Program-made: the position numbers and the translations under genes
The notes under the pieces: model-generated
Databases searched by the model: none
What the model was told of the DNA's origin: nothing
Seen by the model: the letters and a program-made list of their open reading frames with translations, nothing else
In this document: piece by piece, positions 35,981-44,794 of the stretch
How positions within the stretch are numbered: the stretch's first letter is position 1
How the letters are laid out: each line of letters opens with the position of its first letter
Assembly (NCBI RefSeq): GCF_001687105.1
Contig: NZ_CP014597.1
Location: forward strand, 248,001 to 312,000
Direction of reading: 5' to 3'
DNA length: 64,000 bases
DNA from: Salipiger sp. CCB-MM3
GTDB taxonomy: Bacteria > Pseudomonadota > Alphaproteobacteria > Rhodobacterales > Rhodobacteraceae

Positions 35981-36582
35981 CCGTAGAACTACAGACAGGG
36001 CTTCAGACCATACCAGCTGGACACGGCGTTGCAGTGCGGCTGAAGCCAGGAGAGACGATCTCGATCATCAACACCTCTGGAACTCAGGTCGTCGATACCT
36101 GGGCCTTCGCCGAGGGCGATATTGCACATTACATGTCGATGGAACACTCCCGCGTTGAAAATGGACGTCTATGCCCGCAGCCTGGCGGTTCCTTTTTTAG
36201 CAATAGGCGGATCGAGATGCTTGTGATGACGGAAGATACCTCCTCGGGCGTGCATGACACGATCATGGCTGCATGTGATGCAGAGCGCTACAAGAGGCTT
36301 GGCTGTGACGCATCGCATCGTTCGTGCTCTCAGAACCTGACAGAAGCCCTTGAGCGTATTGGCGAGGTTCTGAGCAATATTCCGCAGCCGCTAAATCTGT
36401 TCATGAACATTCCGATCACAGATGACGGGCAGCTCATTCAAGGCGAACCGCCTTCGGCTCCCGGCGACCGAGTAGGCTTGAAGGCTTTGATACCATGCAT
36501 CGTCGCGATGTCGGCTTGCCCTCAAGATATTACACCGATCAACGGCTTGAAGCCGACAGACGCTCACTTCTCGATAGAGTGA
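35977..36582 (+). CDS. DUF1989 (urea carboxylase-associated) family protein
   Basis: The sequence IPAGHGVAVRLKPGETISII, VVDTWAFAEGD and later PLNLFMNIP is characteristic of DUF1989, found with urea carboxylase and guanidine carboxylase genes. Two family members form the carboxyguanidine deiminase of the guanidine pathway. Candidate catalytic or metal residues are the two Cys and the His in CDASHRSC. Only one such gene is present here, and no carboxylase or allophanate hydrolase is nearby. The start overlaps the ureohydrolase 2 stop (ATGA), so the two are co-expressed. A terminator follows. Confidence 0.85.
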   Translation: MTVELQTGLQTIPAGHGVAVRLKPGETISIINTSGTQVVDTWAFAEGDIAHYMSMEHSRVENGRLCPQPGGSFFSNRRIEMLVMTEDTSSGVHDTIMAACDAERYKRLGCDASHRSCSQNLTEALERIGEVLSNIPQPLNLFMNIPITDDGQLIQGEPPSAPGDRVGLKALIPCIVAMSACPQDITPINGLKPTDAHFSIE

Positions 36583-36588
36583 ATAAAT

Positions 36589-36622
36589 AGCTGGCTTGGC
36601 GGATAGGAGCCAAGCCAGCTTT
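36589..36622 (+). terminator. Terminator of the ureohydrolase/ABC operon
   Basis: AGCTGGCTTGGC pairs perfectly with GCCAAGCCAGCT around an 8-base loop and is followed by TTT. It begins 7 bases after the DUF1989 stop. Confidence 0.85.
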
Positions 36623-36651
36623 CCGCGCCGAGTTCAATGATGTGGAAGGCA

Positions 36652-37725
36652 TCACGCGGCCGCCATGGACCTCGAGCACTCAGCCTCCTCCACCTTCGCG
36701 AGGGCAGCCTCATTCACCCTATCACGGCAGAGACCTGAAAAATTCAGGGACATCCCCTGGGCGCGAATGACCTCCGTTAGAGCAAGTATGTCATCAGGAT
36801 CGATCCAACCGCGCACGCCGCGCCAGTCGCCCGACAGCTGCCCGGTGATCTCTTCGAACTCCGGAACCTGATAGCGCTTAGCCAGAGACTTCTTGCCGGG
36901 AATGGTGATCCGCAGCTTGGGACCGTCGGCCTCGATGAGCATACCTTCATTGCGGTTCGATGCTTGCGTGAAGATTTCACCACCTTCGCGGAGGATGTCG
37001 AATGCAATTTCAGGATCAGTCGTCCGGGCCGGTATGGAGGACATCGAGTTGTGCTTTGGAAGTGGGATCAACACTGCCGATTGTGTGCGCCCATCCTCCA
37101 TCGTGATCATGGTGTTAGACCCAATGTCGCGCTGGGCCGAGAGGACGGCCGCGATGAACGGGTTGCCATCCAGGACCTTACGCTGGATGGTCACCCTGCC
37201 GCTCTGCGCCTCGCCGAACTCTGAAAACGTGGGCTCATAAGTCCCAGCGGCCTTGTGAAGCTTGAAGTTCCCATCATTGCGAAGGGTGTGGGCGATCGGC
37301 CGGCACTCGACCTGCCGCGCTCCTATCAGGCGACGCAACGTTTTGGCGCCGATGAAGTCGGTTCCGCAATCGATCAGCGGCTGCATGAAGGGCGCGATTT
37401 TATCGCCACCATCGCCCGGCAAGGAGCTTAGCTTCTCACCAGATTCTACGGCCGGCCGCACGAAGAACGCACGCAAGAAGCTGCCTCGCATCACCCCCTC
37501 GATGGCCATCGCGACAGGCACGAATGTCTTGCCGGTTCCGAAGGTACCAAGGCCGAAGCTGAGGTCATGCATTCCGATCGCACGTCGCAATGCCTTCTGA
37601 CCATCGGTTCTTGGCTCGAAGCCTCTGACCTTCAGGTGCGTGATCGGAGCATGGCCGTCTTCGAACATCTTCGTCACGTTGTCTTCTGCGCGCGTGGTAG
37701 GGGTCTTCTTGGCAGGTTTTCCCAA
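36652..37725 (-). CDS. PhoH-like ATPase N-terminal half fused to an unrelated C-terminal region
   Basis: Residues about 30-150 match PhoH: SFGLGTFGTGKTFVPVAMAI (Walker A) and FVRPAVESGEKLSSLPGD. A PhoH protein should then show a Walker B motif (LDEAQ), but after VECRPIAHTLR the sequence changes to material I cannot assign (KLHKAAGTYEPTFSEFGEAQ, then GWIDPDDILALTEVIRA). The open frame is uninterrupted for 357 residues, so either an in-frame deletion fused two genes near 37265 or this is a divergent two-domain protein. Without Walker B, ATP hydrolysis is doubtful. Confidence 0.65.
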   Translation of the reverse strand: MGKPAKKTPTTRAEDNVTKMFEDGHAPITHLKVRGFEPRTDGQKALRRAIGMHDLSFGLGTFGTGKTFVPVAMAIEGVMRGSFLRAFFVRPAVESGEKLSSLPGDGGDKIAPFMQPLIDCGTDFIGAKTLRRLIGARQVECRPIAHTLRNDGNFKLHKAAGTYEPTFSEFGEAQSGRVTIQRKVLDGNPFIAAVLSAQRDIGSNTMITMEDGRTQSAVLIPLPKHNSMSSIPARTTDPEIAFDILREGGEIFTQASNRNEGMLIEADGPKLRITIPGKKSLAKRYQVPEFEEITGQLSGDWRGVRGWIDPDDILALTEVIRAQGMSLNFSGLCRDRVNEAALAKVEEAECSRSMAAA

Positions 37726-38065
37726 ATTCGATCTCCAGAAAAGAAAGAACCGCGGAGGGCATACAACCCATCCGCGGTGTCAGTTTGATGTCGCTTCTGC
37801 GACCAAGGCAGCATCACAAGTGCAAAACATGGAACTCATTCGAACTTCCCTTAGGCACTCCTGCAGGTACCGCTGGGGATGCATGCGACAAAGCATGGGA
37901 CATGCCGGGGCGAAAATGGGAAGCGACCATTGCCCAACGCCGTAGTCGGCGGGCCCTCAGCGCCGAGAAACAGTCGCCCTGCCTTCTCCGGAGGGAAAGC
38001 ATGACGTCCATGGATGCCAAGTGATGAGGCCCGAAGTTCTCACATCGGACCTCTTGGAACCCGGA
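37726..38065. other. 340-bp gap without a recognised gene
   Basis: It contains a hairpin just upstream of the PhoH-like start (ACCGCGGA at 37749 pairing with TCCGCGGT), and short frames on both strands without ribosome binding sites. Nothing else is seen. Confidence 0.4.
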
Positions 38066-38626
38066 CTATTGCCAGCCGATCGGGACCAAAAGACAATTGA
38101 AGGTCCCAAAGGTCTGTCCTGGTATCTTCGAGTATCCTCGCCAGTTCGCTCGAAGTTGGTCTCGCAAGATTGCCGGAGGATGGATGAGATGTGCGCTCTG
38201 CAAGCTATCTCGAACCATCGTGTGAGGCGACCAGAACACCGGATCGTTGGTGACCATAAGGGCGGCTCCCGCTCTTGAGCTCGAGCTATTGGCGAATGCC
38301 TTCAAGCGTTCGACGCCTTGCAGGAAAGTCTGAAACCGCGCTCCTTGAGCTACCTGGTCGACGAGGTCGAAGCTCTCGCCGTCGATGGAGGTTTTCAGAG
38401 ACCGGGTGCAGTACATGATCTCGAGTGCGAATTCGAAGGCACCTGCTTTGAGGATGACATCCAGGAAAGCCTTATGGGGAAGCATTGCCGGAGCCCCGGC
38501 GCGGACCTCGATCTCGGGATCTCTGGATCTGGCGTGAGTTACAAGCTCATGCTGCAAATCTGGCTTGGAATGGAAAACGGGTCGACGGACGGCAAGCGCC
38601 CTCAGGTAGGGTGTCAGGTCAATCAT
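38066..38626 (-). CDS. PD-(D/E)XK nuclease-like protein with altered active site (186 aa)
   Basis: The opening (VRRPVFHSKPDLQHELVTHA) and later VTNDPVFWSP match a family of restriction-endonuclease-fold proteins usually worded RP.FHSE.DFQH...LTNDP.YW. The active-site region reads FLDVILKAGAFEFALEIMYC: the first Asp and the Glu are present, but the Lys of the usual E-L-K is Met. Cleavage activity is therefore doubtful. The start at ATG 38626 directly follows the RND operon terminator. The family often accompanies plasmids and islands; its natural role is not established. Confidence 0.6.
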   Translation of the reverse strand: MIDLTPYLRALAVRRPVFHSKPDLQHELVTHARSRDPEIEVRAGAPAMLPHKAFLDVILKAGAFEFALEIMYCTRSLKTSIDGESFDLVDQVAQGARFQTFLQGVERLKAFANSSSSRAGAALMVTNDPVFWSPHTMVRDSLQSAHLIHPPAILRDQLRANWRGYSKIPGQTFGTFNCLLVPIGWQ

Positions 38627-38629
38627 CTC

Positions 38630-38662
38630 AAAAAAAATCGCAGTGCTGAAAAACACTGCGAT
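38630..38662 (-). terminator. Terminator of the RND efflux operon
   Basis: On the minus strand, ATCGCAGTG pairs with CACTGCGAT around an 8-base loop and is followed by eight T's, a few bases past the RND gene stop at 38670. Confidence 0.88.
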
Positions 38663-38669
38663 CCTAGCT

Positions 38670-41600
38670 CTAACCCGACGGCGTTTCACCTCTTTTTCGT
38701 CTCCGACGAGACGCGTGCCTCTCAGATAGCGTGTGAGAGAGCATTAGCATTGCCGGCGTCACAACCAGAGTGAGAACGGTGGCGAACACCAATCCACCTG
38801 CAATGGCGGAACTCAGTTCGATCCACCACTGAGTCGAGGGGGCGCCATAGATGATCTCGCGCGTGAAGAAGTTGAGGTTGACCCCGATCACCATCGGCAG
38901 AAGACCAAGGGCAGTCGTGATCGATGTCAGCAGAACCGGCCGAAGGCGTTGGGCGCCGGTGCGCAGTAGGGCTTCCTGCGCAGAGAGCCCTTCACGGCGC
39001 AGCTCATTGTAGCTGTCGATGAGAACGATGTTGTTGTTCACGACGATGCCGGCCAAAGCGATGATGCCGATGCCGCCCATCACCACGCCAAAAGGGCGCC
39101 CCGTGATGATCAGACCAAGGAGGACGCCGGCCACGGAGAAGACGATCGCGCTCATTACGATGAGAGCCTGCGAGAAGCTGTTAAACTGCGTGATGAGGAT
39201 GATCCCCATCATCAGGATTGCTGCGACGAACGCTCCAACGAGGAAGGTCATGGCATCCTGCTGGTCTTCGGCTTCACCCTTGAACGACCAGTCGACGCTG
39301 TCGGGCAGATCCATCTCCTCAATGGACGCCCGCAGAGCGGTCACTTGGTCGTTGGCCAGCAGTCCTGGAGAGACGTCAGCCTCGATCGAGATCACCCGGC
39401 GCTGATTGATGCGCTCGATAGAGCCCGACCGCGGAATGGCTTTGAACTCGACGAAATTCGAGATCGGAACCAGACCGCTGCTGGTCGGAACCCGCAGGTT
39501 TTGCAGCTCTTCCAGATTTCTCTCCTCGCCTGGAAAGCGCACGCGGATATCCAGGGACCCATCGGTATCATCGGGCCGGTACTCGCTCACAGTGATGCCT
39601 TGCGTTAGAAGACGCACTGCTTGGCCCAGAAGGGTCACATCCGCCCCGTAGCGAGCCGCCTCCGAACGATCCATGACGAGTTCCCACTCCACGCCGGGGA
39701 GAGCCCGTGTGTCGGTGACATCGGTAAAGCCGCCAAGCCGGTCCATGGCCTCTCGAATTTCAGAGACTGCGGCTGCCTGCGCGTCACGATCTTTTGAGAC
39801 AATCTCCAAGTTGATGGGCTTGCCGCCTGACGGCCCACCTGAGTCCACCTGGGCCTGAACGTTAATGCCCGCGATGTCAGACATGTCCGATCGGATGTCA
39901 GCCCCAATCTCTTTGGCCGGCTTCCGTGTATCCCATTCCGTGAGCTCCAGCTGGATCGTACCGATGACCTCCGAACCCTGACGGGAGCCGGCACCGGTAC
40001 GGGCGTAGACGCTGGCGACGTTGTCATACTCGAGAAGACGCCGCTCAACTTGCCGTACGAAATCATCCTTCTCATAGACTGAGAAGTTGTCGCGAGCGCG
40101 AAGCTGCACCTGCATGAACTCCGGCTCCACTGAAGGGAAGAAACTCACACCATTGCCTAAGTGGCCGTAGGCGACGAAAGAGGACACAAGCGTAAGGATC
40201 GCAAAAATCAGAGTCCGCCCAGGCCTCAGGATGGCCCACTCGAGGACACGGACGTAGAGCCCGGCAAATCCGGTCATCCGGCGGGGATCGCCTTCCTCTG
40301 CATCGTAGAGCTGCCGTGCTTGCTTGGCAGACTGAGGCTGACGACGGCCAATGAGTCCGCCGAGGACCGGGATGAACACAAGCGCCATCAGCAGAGAAGC
40401 GAACAGGGTCAGCAGAACGGTGATCGGCAGGAATTTCATAAATTCTCCGACGACGCCCGACCAAAAGAGCAGGGGGAAGAAGACGCTGAGTGTGGTGGCG
40501 GTAGATGCAATGATTGGCCAGGCCATTCTCTTGGCCGCCTTCGAGTAGGCGTCCTTAGGGGCATCTCCTTCGTGGAGAAATCGGTCAGCAAGTTCGACCG
40601 TAACGATGGCTCCGTCGACCAGCATGCCGACCACGAGGATTAGGCTGAAAAGCACGACGATGTTCATGCTTAGGCCCATGAAGTAGAGTGCGGCGACACC
40701 GCTCAGAAAGGCGCCAGGGATTGCCATACCGACAAGGATCGAGGACCGAACGCCAAGGGCCCAGATGATGACGATCATCACTAGCAGGATCGCGGCGATC
40801 ACGTTGGACTCAAGGTCGTTGAGCATGGTTTTCACCTGCTCGGACTCGTCTTGCATGTAGGTGACGCGGACACTGTCTGGCAAGGACTCCCGCGCCTTCT
40901 CGACGACAGCTCTAACACCCTCGACAGTGTCGATGATGTTTGACCCCACGCGCTTCTTCACTTCGAGCGCGAGAGAAGGTTGGCCGTTGATGCGGGCAAA
41001 GCCTGAGGCGTCTTCGAAGGTACGCCGTATGGTTGCCACATCGCCGAAGGTAACGACGGTATCGCCGCTGACTTTTACCGGCATAGCCCTCACGTCCTGC
41101 AGATCTTCGATCAGGCCCGGCACCTTCAGCACCATGCGTCCTGCAGCACTGTCGATGGCACCAGCCGCAATCAGCCGGTTGTTGCGGGTCACCTGGTTCA
41201 TGATGGCGTCAAAGCTGAGGTTGTAGGTCTCAAAGGCGGTGGGGTCGATTAGGACCTCAAGCAGTTCATCTCTGGCTCCGCCAATGTCGACTTCGAGGAC
41301 ACCGGAGGTACCCTCAATATCCGTTTGAAGGTCATTGGCGATGTCGTTGAGGGTTCGCTCGGGCACTGGACCTGAAAGGATCGCCGTCAGGATCGGAAAG
41401 AGAGCAGTGTTGATCTCTCGCACAACGGGATCGTTGGCATCGTCGGGAAGATCGCTCTTGGCACGATCGACGGCTTCGCGGACCTTGTCGAGAGCCTCTT
41501 CAGAGTCAAAGCCTGGGTCGAACTCCAGCTGAACGCTCGCGCTGCCTTCAGAGGCGGTAGACGACATCTCTTTGAGGCCGGAGAGCGCACTGAGCTCGGT

Positions 41601-41807
41601 TTCGAGGGGTTCGACAAGCAAACGCTCGGAATCTTCGGGAGAGATGCCCTCCAGCGCAGCAGATACGAAGACCATCGGGATCGGCACCTCGGGAGAGGAT
41701 TCCTTTGGAATAAAGGCGTAGGCCAGTGACCCCACGGTCAAAACGATCATCAGCAAGATGATGATGACGCGAGATCGGGAGAAGGCGGCAGTGATCAGCG
41801 TGTTCAT
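38670..41807 (-). CDS. RND-family multidrug efflux transporter (1045 aa)
   Basis: A full-length AcrB/HAE1-type inner membrane pump: the start (FSRSRVIIILLMIVLTVGSL) is the first membrane helix, two large periplasmic loops follow, and the second helix bundle begins at LVGAFVAAILMMGIILITQF. In helix 4, where AcrB has two adjacent Asp for proton relay, the sequence is VGMLVDGAIVTVE, keeping only the first; this variant occurs in other alphaproteobacterial pumps. It exports drugs or lipophilic compounds together with the adaptor encoded upstream (4-base overlap). No outer membrane factor is encoded nearby, so a chromosomal TolC is probably used. Confidence 0.92.
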   Translation of the reverse strand: MNTLITAAFSRSRVIIILLMIVLTVGSLAYAFIPKESSPEVPIPMVFVSAALEGISPEDSERLLVEPLETELSALSGLKEMSSTASEGSASVQLEFDPGFDSEEALDKVREAVDRAKSDLPDDANDPVVREINTALFPILTAILSGPVPERTLNDIANDLQTDIEGTSGVLEVDIGGARDELLEVLIDPTAFETYNLSFDAIMNQVTRNNRLIAAGAIDSAAGRMVLKVPGLIEDLQDVRAMPVKVSGDTVVTFGDVATIRRTFEDASGFARINGQPSLALEVKKRVGSNIIDTVEGVRAVVEKARESLPDSVRVTYMQDESEQVKTMLNDLESNVIAAILLVMIVIIWALGVRSSILVGMAIPGAFLSGVAALYFMGLSMNIVVLFSLILVVGMLVDGAIVTVELADRFLHEGDAPKDAYSKAAKRMAWPIIASTATTLSVFFPLLFWSGVVGEFMKFLPITVLLTLFASLLMALVFIPVLGGLIGRRQPQSAKQARQLYDAEEGDPRRMTGFAGLYVRVLEWAILRPGRTLIFAILTLVSSFVAYGHLGNGVSFFPSVEPEFMQVQLRARDNFSVYEKDDFVRQVERRLLEYDNVASVYARTGAGSRQGSEVIGTIQLELTEWDTRKPAKEIGADIRSDMSDIAGINVQAQVDSGGPSGGKPINLEIVSKDRDAQAAAVSEIREAMDRLGGFTDVTDTRALPGVEWELVMDRSEAARYGADVTLLGQAVRLLTQGITVSEYRPDDTDGSLDIRVRFPGEERNLEELQNLRVPTSSGLVPISNFVEFKAIPRSGSIERINQRRVISIEADVSPGLLANDQVTALRASIEEMDLPDSVDWSFKGEAEDQQDAMTFLVGAFVAAILMMGIILITQFNSFSQALIVMSAIVFSVAGVLLGLIITGRPFGVVMGGIGIIALAGIVVNNNIVLIDSYNELRREGLSAQEALLRTGAQRLRPVLLTSITTALGLLPMVIGVNLNFFTREIIYGAPSTQWWIELSSAIAGGLVFATVLTLVVTPAMLMLSHTLSERHASRRRRKRGETPSG

Positions 41808-42970
41808 AGCCGCGCCTCCGCCTCAACGGAATTTTCAGAGTCCTCAACATCGATCGATTTTGGTGCCACCATCTCTCCGTCGCGCACGAAGCCTTGGCCA
41901 ACAGTGATGATGTCAGCTTTCTCCGGCAGCCCACTGACCCAAATGCCGTCTGTTTGAGCCCGCTCGACGATGACCGGAAAGAACACCACGGTATTGGTCG
42001 CATCGACGGTTTTCACCCCCAGGTCGCCATCCTCATTAAGCGAGAGCACGGCAGGGGAAACGAAGTGGGCCCTGAGCTTCCCTGTAGGCACCTGAACTTG
42101 AGCTGAGAGGCCGGATGGCAACTTGTTACCCGGGTTGGCAATCTCGACTTCAGCAGGGAACGTCCGGGTCTCACCGTCTGCGTCGACCCCCACGAAAGAC
42201 ACGAAGCCCTCTCTGGTTTCGCCGGTGATAAAGCTGACCTGGGCCGGCTGCCCGGCCCGGATGCGTGATACGCTTTGCTGGGGAACCTGGATGGATACCG
42301 TCAAAGGATCCGAGTCCAGGATCGTCCCGATTTCAGTTCCGGCCTGAACGAACTCACCCTCATCGAGATCGAGCGTATTCAGCCGCCCGGAGAAGGGGGC
42401 CCGGATGTGTGAATTGTTGAACGCCTTCTCGGCCGCGGCGACCTGCGCTTTGGCTGTCGCCAGTGTGGCCCGAGCTTCCGCCACCCGATCAGCCGTTGCC
42501 ACCCCGCGATCTAGGAGGGTGTTCGCGTTGTCAAAGTCGCGCTGGGCACGGTCAAGCTCTTCGCTTGCCTGCTCCAACTGCGCTTCGAGGTCTCGCGAGC
42601 TGAGGTGTGCAATCACTTGACCTTGTACGAGGTTCTCACCTTTCCGGGCCAAGATAGACGCCACTTGAGCCGAAGCCTCCGCTCGTATCGCGGTGCGCCG
42701 ATCAGGTTGCGCCTGGCCTTCTGAAGAGAAAACTTCCAAGACATCTTGAGCACTGCTTGACCTTATGGCCACAGAGACCGGCTTGAGCTCCTGTGTTTTC
42801 AGAGAAGGATTTTCAGAGTCTTTGGGAGCAGGCAGAATATAGCCGCTACCCATCCACCCGATGAGAGCCACGGTCAGTCCGCCGGCCACCCATTTGGATC
42901 GGCTCGACCCCGGCTCAGTCTCAAATTCAAGGCGCCCCTTGTGGCTGGAAGTCTCGGAAATATCGGTCAC
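41804..42970 (-). CDS. RND efflux periplasmic adaptor (membrane fusion protein, 388 aa)
   Basis: An N-terminal membrane anchor (WVAGGLTVALIGWMGSGYIL) precedes a lipoyl-like half motif (IRAEASAQVASILARKGENL), an alpha-helical hairpin (DLEAQLEQASEELDRAQRDF onward) and the matching lipoyl half (NSHIRAPFSGRLNTLDLDEG). It connects the pump to the outer membrane channel. First gene of a two-gene operon; no dedicated regulator is adjacent. Confidence 0.9.
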   Translation of the reverse strand: MTDISETSSHKGRLEFETEPGSSRSKWVAGGLTVALIGWMGSGYILPAPKDSENPSLKTQELKPVSVAIRSSSAQDVLEVFSSEGQAQPDRRTAIRAEASAQVASILARKGENLVQGQVIAHLSSRDLEAQLEQASEELDRAQRDFDNANTLLDRGVATADRVAEARATLATAKAQVAAAEKAFNNSHIRAPFSGRLNTLDLDEGEFVQAGTEIGTILDSDPLTVSIQVPQQSVSRIRAGQPAQVSFITGETREGFVSFVGVDADGETRTFPAEVEIANPGNKLPSGLSAQVQVPTGKLRAHFVSPAVLSLNEDGDLGVKTVDATNTVVFFPVIVERAQTDGIWVSGLPEKADIITVGQGFVRDGEMVAPKSIDVEDSENSVEAEARL

Positions 42971-43165
42971 TGGAAGAGTCCTCTTTGTACCGACGTATAG
43001 AAATGTGCCGGCTCGCTCGGTAGGTGGCGAAGATAGACTCTGAAATGTTTCCGAAAATTTAATGGATAAAGGTGCTTAGCGCGCCTTCAGTAGGTTGCCT
43101 TTCGAGCCCGCTCGCTTTCGCGAGTAGGCCTGTTTTCTTACGTGCTTTAATGGAGCAAGCCGCGT

Positions 43166-43705
43166 CTACCGGCCGCTCCAAGTTGTCCAGCCTTCGCGCG
43201 AACTGCTACCAAAGAGCTCGAGGAAAGGACCCCAACTACAGCGCTCGATGATCTGATACTGAGCCTGGGGCTTGCCGCTCGTGTTCAGGTCCCCGTCGGG
43301 ATCGAAGGGGATGAAGTTTACGGTGCTGCGCGCGGGGCCGAGAGTGCGAACGTTCTTGCCGCGAGTCCCAAATAGAAGAAGTTCGGTGACGTCGGAAAAG
43401 ACTTCGTCGCCTTCCTGACCTTCAGTGGTACGGGACTTCTGCCACACGATATTGCCGGTGTACTTAAAGCCCCAGGACTGGAGGACCTTCATGCCGTCCG
43501 GAAGTTTGGAGTTCGGCACCCACAGATAGCAGTGCGCGCGATCGTCCATATGCTCCGCAACCGATAGGGCGCAGATCTCTTCGACAGTCAGGCTGCTTTC
43601 GAGTTCCGTCTGGTTGGCGTTGAACGGATCGGCGAGGAGGCATCCGAACTTCCGGCCCTCGAGAAAGGAGCTTATCTGAGGGGCGGTGCTCGGAGGTGCT
43701 GTCAT
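43166..43705 (-). CDS. MT-A70-like adenine methyltransferase homologue with DPFN in place of DPPW
   Basis: The order of motifs is that of MT-A70 N6-adenine methylases: LLADPFNANQT, LTVEEICALSVAEHM, CYLWVPNSKL, VLQSWGFKYTGNIVWQKS and finally FLELFGSSSREGWTTWSGR (the ELF...GW end motif for AdoMet binding). The catalytic DPPW reads DPFN here, and the HSxKP segment is reduced to GKPQ. The protein may bind AdoMet without methylating, or use another substrate. AAGGA lies 7 bases before ATG 43705. Single gene; no restriction enzyme is nearby. Confidence 0.7.
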   Translation of the reverse strand: MTAPPSTAPQISSFLEGRKFGCLLADPFNANQTELESSLTVEEICALSVAEHMDDRAHCYLWVPNSKLPDGMKVLQSWGFKYTGNIVWQKSRTTEGQEGDEVFSDVTELLLFGTRGKNVRTLGPARSTVNFIPFDPDGDLNTSGKPQAQYQIIERCSWGPFLELFGSSSREGWTTWSGR

Positions 43706-44148
43706 GGGTCGTTCCTTTTTGTCCAAGCTCCGGTATCGGAGATAAGCTGCAGGAAGTCGAGCCTTGTTCAAACACTGGCTGGGGGAGAGTGCCCTGAGCG
43801 GAGCGCGTGGCGAATTCGAGCGTCGTATGGTCGAACGCGACGAGTGATTGTGGATGCCCCTGACAGACTTTGGGGTATCCAAGTGTTTGCCGGTAGGCGG
43901 GAAGGGCGACGGCTGCGCGGAGCAATGTGCAGGGATCAAAAATCCAGCAATTGGCAACAAGCAAAGAGCATGGAGCGCGACGACCGGGGAGCAAAGGTCA
44001 AGAGGCCCAACGCCTCGTATCGAAACCCGGATAGCACGCTCTTTCGAACTCCGTGAGGTGGTGCGAGCGATCTAACCCTTCCCAGACGGCCACCCCAAGC
44101 TCCTAGAGCAAGGAAACCAGAGGCGAGTGAGTGGCCGTCATCTCGAGC
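43706..44148. other. 443-bp gap without a recognised gene
   Basis: Overlapping short frames exist on both strands, but none has a ribosome binding site or protein-like composition. The last 150 bases lie just downstream of the Rep_3 operon's final gene. I see no repeat or hairpin of note. Confidence 0.4.
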
Positions 44149-44721
44149 TCAGAGGATATTGTTGTCCTCGAGCAGTTTCTTGGTGGCATCGGAAATCTCG
44201 ATCTTCGTGGTGAAGTTGAGCTCCTGTGCCTTGTCTTTCAGATTCCGCAGGTCACGGCGGAGCGATGCCAGGTCGGTGGTCAAGCCGTCACGAATTTGCT
44301 CGTCAAGAATGCCGAACTCGATGGAAGGAAGCTCGGAACCGAGGCGGTAAATACTGTCACCTTTGTCTTCGGACAACTTCCGGTGCGCACCCTCCAGATA
44401 GGTGAAGCTCGGCCGCTCAGGGGTCTCCAGAGCCTTCTTCACGACCTTGATGGCCTCTTCAGTGGCCGCAATGTCTGCGAGAATGTCGTTCAGGCCGGAG
44501 ATCTGATTTGCATTCGATACGTTCTTGCGAATTGCGAAGAGCGCAGACCGGACAGCAGATGCCGTACCCATGTCTTCCTGCCATTTGGACGCGGCCTCCT
44601 TTACGCGGGCGACCGGCTCTTCGATGCCGTTCACCGAGATGACCGGCTCCTTCACCAGATCGGAGATGAGAGAGGTCATTTCACGCTGAACGGCGTTTGC
44701 TGTGCGCAGGGTGATCTGCAT
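44149..44721 (-). CDS. Coiled-coil hypothetical protein (190 aa), last gene of the Rep_3 cluster
   Basis: The protein is almost entirely helical with heptad-like stretches (VKEAASKWQEDMG, LTTDLASLRRDLRNLKDKAQ). ATG 44721 is preferred over the TTG at 44733. The preceding AT-rich 70 bases (ATAGATCAGCACATAGTCAA and around) may hold its own promoter. It lies downstream of, and in the same direction as, rep and two other unknown genes. No family is recognised. Confidence 0.65.
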   Translation of the reverse strand: MQITLRTANAVQREMTSLISDLVKEPVISVNGIEEPVARVKEAASKWQEDMGTASAVRSALFAIRKNVSNANQISGLNDILADIAATEEAIKVVKKALETPERPSFTYLEGAHRKLSEDKGDSIYRLGSELPSIEFGILDEQIRDGLTTDLASLRRDLRNLKDKAQELNFTTKIEISDATKKLLEDNNIL

Positions 44722-44794
44722 TTTGGAGTCCAATATCTATTCTGCGCACTCGTATAAAGAATAGATCAGCACATAGTCAAGAATAGAATCGGAG

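Noticed and set aside
40161..40643. 160-codon plus-strand ORF opposite the RND gene
   Set aside because: Highly charged antisense shadow of a well-supported transporter gene.
43844..44075. Overlapping plus-strand ORFs upstream of the methylase gene
   Set aside because: No ribosome binding sites and no protein-like composition; left as unassigned DNA.
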